A stretch of 27,853 bases of DNA, from positions 1-27,853 of the forward strand of contig JADGJL010000267.1 in the NCBI GenBank assembly GCA_027600665.1. Reading direction: 5' to 3'. Positions 19,145 through 27,853 of this stretch are shown here, piece after piece. The stretch's first letter is position 1, and every line of letters starts with the position of its first letter. The notes under the pieces were generated by a model. The model was not told where the DNA came from. It ran no database searches and saw nothing but the letters and a program-made list of their open reading frames with translations. Both the position numbers and the translations under genes were made by a program. The DNA comes from Irineochytrium annulatum. Lineage: Eukaryota; Chytridiomycota; Chytridiomycetes; Chytridiales; Chytridiaceae.

Positions 19145-20467
19145 TCAAGAGCCTGGCGGGGGAACTATCAGGCCGTTTTCGTCATACGTACGCGGAAGGA
19201 GCGGCTGCCTTAGCTTCCTCGCCTGCGCGACTCGCTCGCAAAGTTTTAGGCTGGCGTGCGCGTCCTTTGCGGCGACTCCCTCTGCTCCTTCGTCAACTTG
19301 TGCCTAAGCTCCAGACGTCAGCTCAGAGACACCGGCATGCACTTCAAGCAAACAACTTACTGTCATTTGGTAGCCCTTTGCTCCTTCGGCCAACTCCTAC
19401 CCAACACGACCCCGCAGAGATCCTTCAGCGAAACACGCGCGAGGTTGACGGGAATACCATTGTCCTCGCAGAAGTTGGCAAGCTCAACGCACAACGTGCG
19501 TGAGACGTCAACGCTTGCCCCTAGCTCCATCTTTGCAAGTTCCGTGGCATCTAGGAGCCTCCACAATCTTGGGCTTTTGGCGGGCCGGGGTTGTCCCGAC
19601 GGCGGCGCTAAGCCAGTTGCAGAAACCTTATCCGGGCGACATCCGCTGCCACCTTTCGTCCGACCTTGGTGAATCGCTCATGACGATCAGCAGATGTTCG
19701 TCCAGTAGAGTCCTCTGGGTCGTAAGCTACTGTGGGAGGGGTTTCGATTCATTCGGAAAAAGTAGATGAACATGCATGTCAATATACCTGCATAACGATG
19801 ACCAGGTTTCCGTGAACCATTCGAACAGCGGCCACCGTGCTCGTCTGCCCGATGGGCTCTAATTCCACCTGTTCGCACTGATCAGTAACCAACCCAATTA
19901 GTGCTAAGGGTATGTTCAATTGCTGTCGCAGGGGTTGTAACTTTCACTCTGCGTCAAAACCAATGGCCACCTTCTGTATAAACGGGAGCCATTGCAAAAA
20001 GGCTGTGCATGCAAATAACGACATAACATGATAGACCGCGAAGGCAAAAGGAGAAAACCAACCTTCCTCGGCGACTTCTCCTGCTCACGCATGAGCAATC
20101 CCCATGCCTTCACAACATCCTCCGCACTGTATGCAAATATAACGTTGACACCAGGGAGCTGCATGAGTGGCTTCGGGGTCGACTTTGCAACGCCACCTTT
20201 ACCTGGATCTCCCCACTCACAGTCGGACACCCGAGGGGCCGCCATGACCGGCGTGGGCGGCGCGACGGGCAGTCCCAGGACGGTCCGCGGCCTTTGTGGT
20301 GGCCCGGGGCGGTGTAAGATTTGTTGCGCAGAACGACGGCGGCGGTGATACGCAACCGAGCGCAATGATCGCGGCGAGAGTGGTGTGCGGGAGACGGCGT
20401 GCTGCGGTGGTTTATACCTGAGGTTGAGCAATTCGAAGGAGTTCGGACATAAATCTTGGAGAATCAT
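19145..20467 (-). pseudogene. Broken WRN/Mut7-like DEDDy 3'-5' exonuclease gene
   Basis: Pieces in order on the minus strand are VIFAYSAEDVVKAW (about 20140); after a probable intron, FLQWLPFIQKVAIGFDAE with the DxE of motif Exo I at 19955-19947; LEPIGQTSTVAAVRMVHGNLVIVM (about 19850-19795); TLLDEHLLIVM then FTKVGRKVAADVARI, the Exo II region (about 19700-19630); LANFCEDNG and RVSLKDLCGVVLGR; then AAKDAHASLKL, Exo III (19276-19245), ending at a stop at 19145. Lesions: TGA right after DAE where the family has Trp (19944-19946), a one-base loss before FTKVG (about 19672), a break near 19608-19626, TGA at another Trp position (19363-19365), and a one-base loss in the expected Tyr codon of YAAKD (19274-19275). 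One typical intron (19304-19360, GTAAGT..CTTAG) survives. The start at 20467 is provisional. Sequencing error could explain one lesion but hardly five. Confidence 0.75.
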
Positions 20468-21086
20468 AACGTCGTAAAAAGACAATGCGCCAGCCACCGC
20501 TGTACTTACTCTCTTTGCGAAGCCCCTCGACGTCGTGCCTTCAACCCTACGCCTGTCACCCGTCCCATCATGACCCTGCCGCAAACACGCCCCGTCATTC
20601 GCAAGATAGTCCATTGTCCTGGATGGACAAAAGTACAAGGTTAGTTGATTGGCCGCGATGGCGTGCGAAAAGAAGCGCAACCGTAAAATCCAACAACCGC
20701 GGCGTTTCTCACATTGCACTGCACTGGTGCCATGTCTGCACTGTCCCCGCCGCGGACTTTCCCGGGTGGTGGATGGCCTCACCGAACCCCGCGCCCAATG
20801 TGCAAGACGTGAGGCGTCTAATTGGACGGACGTCCTGAACCCGGCCACAGCCTTTTGTACCACTTCAAGCAACCTAAAGAACGGGGCTGGGCGTCGCGAG
20901 TAGGCTTCACCTTCTCCCACATGAAGCCCCACGCACGCTCCCTCTTCCCCACATCCCCAACCCGCCATACTTGCTCACGATGGACGACGAGGTCACCCAG
21001 GTTGGTGACGAGAACAGCGTGATGTGCAGGACGGACGGATCTAACACCTGGCGTAGCATCAGCAACTACTGGCCCGCTTTCCGTGG
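20468..21086. other. Shared upstream region of the exonuclease pseudogene and the arrestin gene
   Basis: The two genes face away from each other, so both promoters should lie here. The minus-strand frame of the pseudogene stays open up to 20968, so its coding part could begin further up. I see no certain TATA box or other site. Confidence 0.45.
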
Positions 21087-22690
21087 ATGGCCCAACAGCT
21101 CACGCAGGTAAGCTTTTCATTTCTTTCTCTGCCGAGTTATACCTCTTCGACTCGTTTATGATTGACTGCTGACCTCTTTTCCAATGGGAACAGCTGAATC
21201 CGCCCATGTTCACCGAGATGTATCCCATGGAGCAGCGTTATCTCTGTTACACGCCCGGGAGCCTACATCATATCCCAATGCTGCCTCAACACGTTCTGTC
21301 GACCCCGCCTGATGGCGTCTACGCGTTTCCGCCAGCTCAAATGGTCGTCGTGCCGCCGACGGGACTCCCCCCGCAGGTTGCGGGCATTGGAGGTTTGTTG
21401 CTTCTTTGCGTCACTAGTGTCTGCGCTACCACTTCATGCTAAATGAAATCTGTGGTTAGGCATCATTCATCCCTCTATCGACAAAGTGACCAACATTGAG
21501 CTTACTTTTTGCTCCAACCCTGGTCTCACGACGCTGGTCGACGGATTCAACGGCATGGGCACTCGTTGGGCGATCAAGGGGACGTTAAGGCTCAAAAACA
21601 GGTTCGACAAAACAAATCGCTATTCCACTACGGAAGCCATGATGGATGCTGACTGTGTTTCTTCTCTTAGAGACGCCAAGATACCCGTTTCGGGCTCCTT
21701 GTCCGTCCAACTCGCTGTCACCGTCTCGGGCCGTAGGTCGTCGCACCAGAAACCCGACTTCGTCGTCGGGTTGGGCCAATTCGCCCCCGTTTACGTCAGC
21801 GGCCTTAACCTAAAGCCAGGCGAAGTTTACTACGCTCCCTTCGAGTTCACCTTCGGCTGCACGACGCCCCCGAGCCTCCACCTGCTCAACGTCCACGCGA
21901 TCTCGGAGCTCTGCTGCAAGTACCTCCTTACCGCCACCCTCACAGAGCAACCAGGACCTAAGAAGAAGAACGTCACGACGACCAGCTACGAGGTGCCCGT
22001 GCCGTACTACACGCGCGCGCTCCTCAAGTTCTACCTGACGTCGCAGGGCCCGCATGTGCTCACGGCGGCGAAGCCGAATCCGGTGTATGCCGCGTGGCAC
22101 GTGCTCGCGAGCAGCGTGATTGTTTCGCCGGGGGAGAACATAAAGTTCACGGTTAGCGACCCACCCCGACGTCCCACTTTTCACGACCCGTTCTAACATA
22201 CTGTTATAAATAGGTCACCTTTAACCAACTCGGCAACCGCCCTATCCCACCTATCCAGTTCATCCAAGCAACGCTCTACGAGGCCTACGGCTCCTCCGAG
22301 CACCGCCCCAGCTGCAACAACCGCCGCATCAGCGAGAGCGAGTCTTGTCAGACGCGACTTACCATTGACCGGGCCAAGAACCCGTCCCCTACGACGGCGT
22401 TCAGTCTGACGCTCGACATGAAGGTGCCGGATCACGCGCCGCAGGCGCAGGCCGGGTCAAGGTCGGCGGTGACGAAACAGGTGAATTTCGATGGGAGGTG
22501 GATGGATGTTGTGGTTTGCCATTCGGTTAAGGTCGTTGTGGCGATGAGCGTAGGATCGGCGGTGGGCCTTATTGGGGCGGATGTGGTAGCGGAGTCAATT
22601 GAGTTTCCGGTCATGGTGGCGCCGTGCTCGAGGGAGGGGAGCATGAAGGTCGCTGCGATGGACCCGGAGATTCTCAGCAGGCTGGGTTGA
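21087..22690 (+). CDS. Arrestin-fold (alpha-arrestin-like) protein, four exons
   Basis: Exons 21087-21107, 21194-21392, 21460-22151 and 22214-22690 give 462 aa. Introns are 86, 67 and 62 nt (GTAAGC, GTTTGT and GTTAGC donors; all AG acceptors). The first exon codes only MAQQLTQ. An upstream ATG at 20980 is excluded because its frame hits TGA just after intron 1. Residues 8-73 are Pro/Met-rich. The N-terminal arrestin half (about 78-225) shows HPSIDKVTNIELTF, WAIKGTLRLK, and LKPGEVYYAPFEFTF followed by a CCKYLLTATL strand. The C-terminal half shows VSPGENIKFT at the end of exon 3, continued by VTFNQLGN, and ends with IEFPVMVAP. Alpha-arrestins usually act as adaptors that bring ubiquitin ligases to membrane transporters or take part in pH sensing. 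I see no PY motif, so partner and cargo are unknown. The family call is from the fold pattern. Confidence 0.72.
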
Positions 22691-23794
22691 TGCATTCCGG
22701 CATGATTGTTTTGGACTTCCATCTCTTTCTTCTCATTCTCCATTTCTGGACATATAAAATGAAAGATATACTTTTCTGAAGATAAATACATCGTCTGCTA
22801 ATTGTGTTCAAGGACACATGCGGGCCTTCACTTCAGCGCGATGGATGGAGAGTCATGTTGTGCCTTGCGCGCTTACATACGGGCCCTTGCCGACACGGTA
22901 ATAATGAACGGCGGCCAATCCATCATGCACCTGGAGCTGGTCTAAACGAGGCAGTGGCGCGGGGGTCGCGTTGGTGAGGGAGCGAAAGCGTCAGCAGCTG
23001 TCGAAGGATGAAGGTCTTTAGGCTTGCTCTTCATGTAATGCACACCACAGATTTGCAAGCGCACAACGCTGGTAAGCTCTATACTTTTATCGCCGTATGT
23101 GCCGGGAATATTAACTAGAATTTTCGCAAATCGCGATAACTGTTCGCACTAGCTACCACTCATCCGGATTAGTTTATATTTTTCTAAGAGTCATCATCAA
23201 TATACAAGGTCCTTACAAAGCTGCGGCGGAATACTCAATAAGTGAGGAGGTCAAACTGTTTTTTGCCGCCACGGGCCAGAGTGAGGAGACAAACGAAAGA
23301 CAACTTAGTTGGGTGGAAAGTAATAGATTTCAAGGATTCGGATGTGGTGTGGGGAGTAGGAGGTTTAGGAGCAATAGCAGGATGAAAAGAAACAAAAAGA
23401 TTCAAAAAATTATGCCAACCGGACAACAACGGAGATAACCAGCTTTAAAGGAGATTAAGTACGGGATTAAGGGCTGCTATGCCCGAAACGGCCACTAGCG
23501 ATGATGTACATATTAAGGGGGAAACATAAACGGCAGGAAACGGAAACAAAAACATTAAAAGATCAACATAGGCCCCATTGAAGAGGCAACTCCCTCATCC
23601 AGTAACAAGCGGCGCCAAGCACAACAGTCAAAAACAAACGAGATGTTCCTCGAGCAAACTTACAAGGCAGGAAACAAAGGAAGATGGTGATTAAGAATAA
23701 GAGCTAGGTCCACATAAAAAATCTTCAAGGGAGAGAGACCTCCCTTAAAAAACATAAAGGGAAGAAGAACGTCGATTGCACCCAGCATCTGCCC
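22691..23794. other. Intergenic region between convergent genes
   Basis: The arrestin gene and the bHLH gene end toward each other here, so it should contain both 3' UTRs. The part 23460-23794 is purine-rich on the plus strand. A 64-codon minus frame (23235-23429) has no recognisable content. Confidence 0.5.
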
Positions 23795-26121
23795 TCATCC
23801 CGATTGCAGCTGATCCAGCCTCCGTTGGAGGTGCTCATTCTCTTCCTTCAAAACATCCCGCTCTCTGGACGCGGTGGCGAGGACCTCGATGTAGTCGATG
23901 GCTGAATTGAAAGATGAACGAGTTAGAACATACAGAAAGGAGGAAGAGGAAAAACGAAATGATGTCCGAATCTTGTTGGGGGGGAACATCTGGCACGAAG
24001 CGTGCGAAGACGGAAGAATGTAATGCGATACGATGAAAACCAAAATAAAGAGAGAAATAAGGGGGTGGAGAAGAAAATATCAAGCAAATAACGAAAACCA
24101 ACAAAACACTAACCTTTGCTCAAAATCTCCCACTTGCTGGCCTTCGAATTCCTGAACGTCTCATCCGGCATACTCCCCTTCAGCTCGTCAAACAACTCCT
24201 TCATCTCCTTCCTCCTCTTCCTTTCCGCCAGCTTGTGGCTCACCCTCAGCTCCGGCGACCTCGAGTACGGGCTCGCTCCGACGCCACCCGGCAGCCCGGG
24301 CCCGGCCCCAACGGATGACGACAACGTCGGCGTGCGACGGGACGCGTCGGACGGATCAGGGGAGGAGGTGGTGGAGGGACGCCGCTCTGCCGGCGCCGAC
24401 GATGAGGCAGCGGCAGCGGCGGCGGCCGCGGCGGCCGCTGCGGCCTTCGCCTGCGCGACGGTGGTTGGCGAGGGGCCGATCGCGATCGCCGGGGACAACT
24501 GCGATTCATCCTTGACGGCCGCGACGGGCGCGTGTTGCGGCGGTAGGCCGCTGATTGGCCGGTACGCGGGGATGACAGAGGACGAGGATGCCGATGATGA
24601 CGCCGAAAGCGTCCGTGCCGCGGCCGTAGCGGGCCCGAGCGCCGGGGATGCGGCGGTTGCAGGGATCGCGGCGGCGGCTGCGGCTGTCAGAGCGTGCAAA
24701 GGGTTCGAAGCGTTGTGAAGCCCTTGCTCGCCCGTGGAATGCGGGTGGTGTTGCGCTTGCGCGTATTGCGCGTGCGGGTTCGGTTTGGGCAAAGGCAGTG
24801 TGAGGGCGTCCATGCTCGGAAGGAGGAGTGGCGCGTGCGTGGACGGGGGTGAGACCGGTGGGGTGGTAGTAGCGAGCTGTGGGTACTGGTTGGGGTGTGA
24901 CTGGGCCTGCCCGACAGGGTTATACTGCGTGTGGGCGTGTTGGCTGTGACGGTCCTCCGTGAAGGGGACGAGGACTGACGCGCGACGAGAGGCCGTGAGG
25001 GTTGGTATGGGGAACGCGGAGGGGTGTTGCTCCGGCGATCCTACCATCGGGGCAAGGTTCGAGTATGACGCGGACGGATTTGGCATCATTGCGCCGCTGG
25101 GCATGGACGCAGACGCGGACCGCGGCTGGCCGTGTTCTTGCCATGGCGGGTGGTGGACGGACGTGGGGGAAGGCTGATCGGGATCGAGTGCCATGAAGGA
25201 GGCGCGGCGCTTGTGCGGGTGGAAGCTCGAGTGATCGGTTGTAGAGGAGGTGCGGGAGGCTGTGGAAGAGGTCGTGGGGCCGACAGAGGAACGGGAATCG
25301 GAAAAAGAATCCTTGCGTTTTGTGCCCACGCTATAGTCAGCTATGGAGTGTCTTCTTTCCGGCACTGAATTAAGAGAGGAGGCGGTCAACATAAGCATTG
25401 AAGCAAAGCTGGCGAGATGTTTACCATCATCCGATGACGTCGTCCCTAAAGAGAACGTTATGTCTCCTCGGCCCGTACCCCTAATGTCCGCTCCCCCCCT
25501 ATTTATACCCATCCCATCCCCAGGGTACGGCAACTGTATCGAGCTCCTTCTATTCGCTCCCAGCCCCAACCAGTCAAGATGGCCCTGCTGCTGCTGCTGC
25601 TGCTGCATCATCATCGGTGGATGTTGATGATGTACCGGCTGATAATAGACCGGCATCTTCTCTCTTGCCGTGCTCCCGTTTATATGATGATGTCCAAGCG
25701 CCATGATAGGCGGGAGCACGGGTCCCGCTCCCCCTGGCCCTCCAGCTCCTGGAATCGCGGAGGGTACGGGAGGTTGTTGCGTAGTGATAATCCGACTCAA
25801 CGGCGCGACCCCCGACCTGCCCGGCGATGCTGGCGATCGTCGCGATTGCGCTCCACCGGCCCGAGAATCGCGGACAGGGCTTGACGGCTGGGGCTGAGAG
25901 ACCGCGACCGACATGGACATCAGCGCGGACGTCGTTGTGGAAAGGCTAGAGTTCGGCGACGAGTGTCGGTGATGCGGCAAGGTAGCGGGTTGGAGTGGCG
26001 CGATCACGTCAGGTTGAGCGACTGGATCAACGGCGCCAAGGGCCGATGCATGGGACGCGGTCCTCGCGGGGCCCACAAAGGCGTCATTGGAAGCGGCGGT
26101 CCCTGGTCGAGTGGACGCCAT
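23795..26121 (-). CDS. bHLH-zipper transcription factor, Esc1-like, two exons
   Basis: Exons 26121-24114 and 23901-23795 give 704 aa. The 212-nt intron has donor GTTAGT and acceptor TTCAG and splits the helix-loop-helix codon frame exactly (ILSK/AIDYIEVL). Residues 1-620 are low complexity, rich in Ser, Pro, Ala and His, with Q173-179 and a 13-Ala run at 560-572. The bHLH spans about 626-680. Its basic region carries H629, E633 and R637, the 5-9-13 His-Glu-Arg set that binds CACGTG-type E-boxes. A short coiled coil or zipper (VLKEENEHLQRRLDQLQ) follows and the protein ends eleven or so residues after the last heptad begins. The KASKWEILSKAIDYI stretch is like fission yeast Esc1 and related fungal factors. 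It should act in the nucleus as a dimer. Target genes are unknown. The ATG at 26121 opens the long frame. Confidence 0.88.
23902..24113 (-). other. Intron of the bHLH gene
   Basis: GTTAGT donor and TTCAATTCAG acceptor on the minus strand; 212 nt, the longest intron found in the window. Removing it joins helix 1/loop to helix 2 of the bHLH domain without a frame change. Confidence 0.85.
25585..25605 (-). repeat. CAG repeat coding for seven glutamines
   Basis: Seven pure CTG units on the plus strand (CAG in the coding strand of the bHLH gene). A pure run of a single codon is likely to vary in length between strains. Confidence 0.8.
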
Positions 26122-27853
26122 GATGGACTGACCAGTGTCCGTCGGGACTCTCCCGTCGGGTTACGGCGACTTCCGGGGCGATGTCGGTTGTGTGGTCAGC
26201 GTCCGTGAGCGTGTACTCAGAGGGGATGGTGTCTTGAACCGGCACGTCAATTTCCGGGCGACAGACCAGACGTTTACCTTGCATACAACGCGGGAGAAGC
26301 GACGCCGGCCCGACTTGGAGTCTCCAATCCTGGTCGCGGTCGGGTCAGGACAGCGACGGTTCGCGGGCGATGACGAGCGACGTTAGGTCTTGGTGGTGCA
26401 ATGCGCGCCGCCGAATTCGCGTGCAGGAGGCAGGACGCCGAGCAGATGGGCTGGTGTTCGCCTTGCACGTTTCCCTGTGGCCGGCGGAAGTGCCCGGGTA
26501 CGGGGGGCTCGCGGTCAGTCAGGGTGCCGCCACCACGCCAGGCTCAGGCTCGCAGGGAAGAAAACGCACGCATGCGAACAGCGAATACCGCGGACACATG
26601 GCAGTAATAAAGAGTCAAAGAGCACAGGACGACCAAGACATCAGGACCCTGAAAGCGTTGCGGCCTTCCTCTTTGGGCCGCTCGTGCTCCCGCGTTCTGG
26701 GCTGACGCGAGCACAAAGTCACGCAATCCAAAACGCCCCTCTTCTTACCGCGTCCCAAGACCAACAAGAAAGCGAAAAGCCCAGGCGGCACCGCGTCTCC
26801 GCCCAGGGACGACGCTTTCCCATGCCGCGGTCGCGTGGTGGGGGATGCGCCGCTATCCACGGGGAAGCCAGCGCCGACAGAGCAACATGAGGCTTGGACG
26901 TCATCGTAACGTGCAGCCCAACAAACGCCCTTCCACGCGCTTCTTGTCAGCAGGCTTGGGATTGCTGCGCAGCGATCACAGGGGTTTTATCTTCAATTTA
27001 TAAAATAAACAAGGAAAAAGCACGCTGTCTATCCAATACGGATAATCCGGACAAGGCCCCGAAGCTACGCACCTCGGTGTTGGGGTGCGTAAGCCCGCTA
27101 ACCCTCACTGAATTGCGGAAAGACTCAATTCCACACAGCCGTCGCTTCATCAAGCTCACGCTAGAAAAAAATCTCGGGTTTCTTGCTGAAGTTGAAGTAG
27201 TTGGGACAAGACAGGCGCGACAGTGATAGGCGTTCAGACGCTTCCCGGTGGATGAGGAACTGCCAGCCAAATTGGTACACCTGCCAAAGAGGTACTCTTC
27301 GTTACGAGCATAGTCTTGGAGTCCACGTTCCCAGCTGGCGACTGCTCCCCAAATTTGCGAACAGTTGCCCATACTTCGAAAGCCGTTGTCGGCTTGAGCA
27401 TTTGTTTCAAAGGATTGCAGCAAAGGACAAGCCACCGTCAGTGGAGTACACATTATTGCGACATTTCACAACGTTCGCCGATGGCAGACCTATTCGTTCA
27501 TCTTTTTATTTTATCCTTGACCAAGGCCTGATTAGTCCTCGAACGTGCAGTACCGCCAACTTCGCCAAAGCGCAGACGCCGACCCGGCATTCTCCACAAT
27601 TCGTTGACTGGTCGTTTGTCCCGATCAAAGATCAACCAATAAAAAAACTGCAAATAAATACACATGATATCCGACTCTATGTATTGCAATCTATGTTTAT
27701 GATATCCCTCTGTGTGTGCGGCGACGGTGTTCAATGGTGTAGAGGAATACGGGGAGGGGGTAATGGACGGGTTTATGTGCGAAGGGGTACCGGTGAGTGA
27801 TAGTATGTGAACAATGCGATAAAAAAAAAAAAAAGGGAGAAAAACCGAGACTT
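26122..27853. other. Upstream region of the bHLH gene and unassigned right end
   Basis: 26122 to about 26900 is GC-rich and should hold the bHLH promoter and 5' UTR. Several short frames there look like chance frames of GC-rich DNA. From 26900 on, two overlapping frames compete: minus 26998-27453 (151 codons from an ATG, seven or so cysteines) and plus 27201-27800 (199 codons counted from a TTG, ATG only further in). I recognise neither, and the more plausible is the minus one. A short inverted repeat (GCTACGCACC at 27064-27073, GGTGCGTAAGC at 27084-27094) and an A-run of about 14-15 near 27820 are present. Confidence 0.4.

Noticed and set aside
19608..19626. A 19-nt GT..AG 'intron' in the exonuclease gene
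   Set aside because: Too short for known fungal splicing; a deletion or frame break is more likely.
19916..20968. A 350-codon intact minus-strand gene
   Set aside because: Only its part from about 20467 to 20040 fits the exonuclease; the 3' end runs into intron sequence and the true frame changes there, so it is not an intact gene by itself.
24116..24718. 200-codon plus-strand frame with Ala runs
   Set aside because: It is antisense to the bHLH gene, and its runs are the reverse of the coding strand's own repeats.
26390..26890. 166-codon plus frame upstream of the bHLH gene
   Set aside because: It begins with a TTG, is Arg/Ala/Gly-rich, has no domain, and overlaps the expected bHLH promoter.
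27064..27094. A tRNA or terminator-like hairpin
   Set aside because: A single stem with no cloverleaf, T-loop or T-run; not enough for an RNA gene.
27201..27800. 199-codon plus frame
   Set aside because: The counted start is TTG, composition is not protein-like at the end (G/R/V runs), and another frame overlaps on the minus strand; kept only as unassigned.

Overview
The window looks like nuclear DNA of a fungus. The supporting signs are short GT-AG introns (57-212 nt), an F-box/LRR gene and an Esc1-type bHLH gene of fungal style, GC-rich coding exons set in more AT-rich spacer, and remnants of Ty1/copia and (tentatively) KDZ transposons. The sequence alone does not tell me which phylum. I see no tRNA, rRNA or CRISPR, and no bacterial-style operon.

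The left half (1 to about 15.3 kb) is a graveyard of transposable elements with no intact host gene. It holds a diverged LTR-like end (1-285), a four-copy tandem repeat of about 145-165 bp (about 590-1330), a probable KDZ-type transposase remnant (about 1400-2700, minus strand), and at least three degenerate Ty1/copia pieces. Piece B runs on the minus strand from an LTR-like end near 9130 down to the end of RNase H near 4700, in the copia order gag?-protease-integrase-RT-RNase H. Its RT core, with the YVDD box, has been flipped in place (about 5320-5745). Piece C (minus strand, 15248-11281) carries gag, a zinc knuckle, protease and integrase modules, some of them duplicated or out of order. 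A third, plus-strand integrase piece (3636-4425) is an inverted repeat of part of C.

The right half (about 15.3 kb to the end) is GC-rich and gene-bearing. It holds: (1) an F-box/LRR protein gene of three exons, minus strand, 16291-18977, 844 aa; (2) a broken WRN/Mut7-like DEDDy 3'-5' exonuclease gene, minus strand, 19145-20467, with stop codons and frameshifts at family-conserved positions; (3) an arrestin-fold protein gene of four exons, plus strand, 21087-22690, 462 aa; (4) a bHLH-zipper transcription factor gene of two exons, minus strand, 23795-26121, 704 aa. I rebuilt exon structures from open frames, GT-AG sites and protein continuity.

No shared pathway can be read from the order of these genes. 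F-box and arrestin-like proteins both often serve ubiquitin ligases in fungi, but here that is only a family-level remark. I found no new multi-gene system. The most unusual observations are the in-place inversion in the copia RT, a pair of adjacent near-perfect palindromes that a paralogous copy lacks, and the decayed exonuclease gene.
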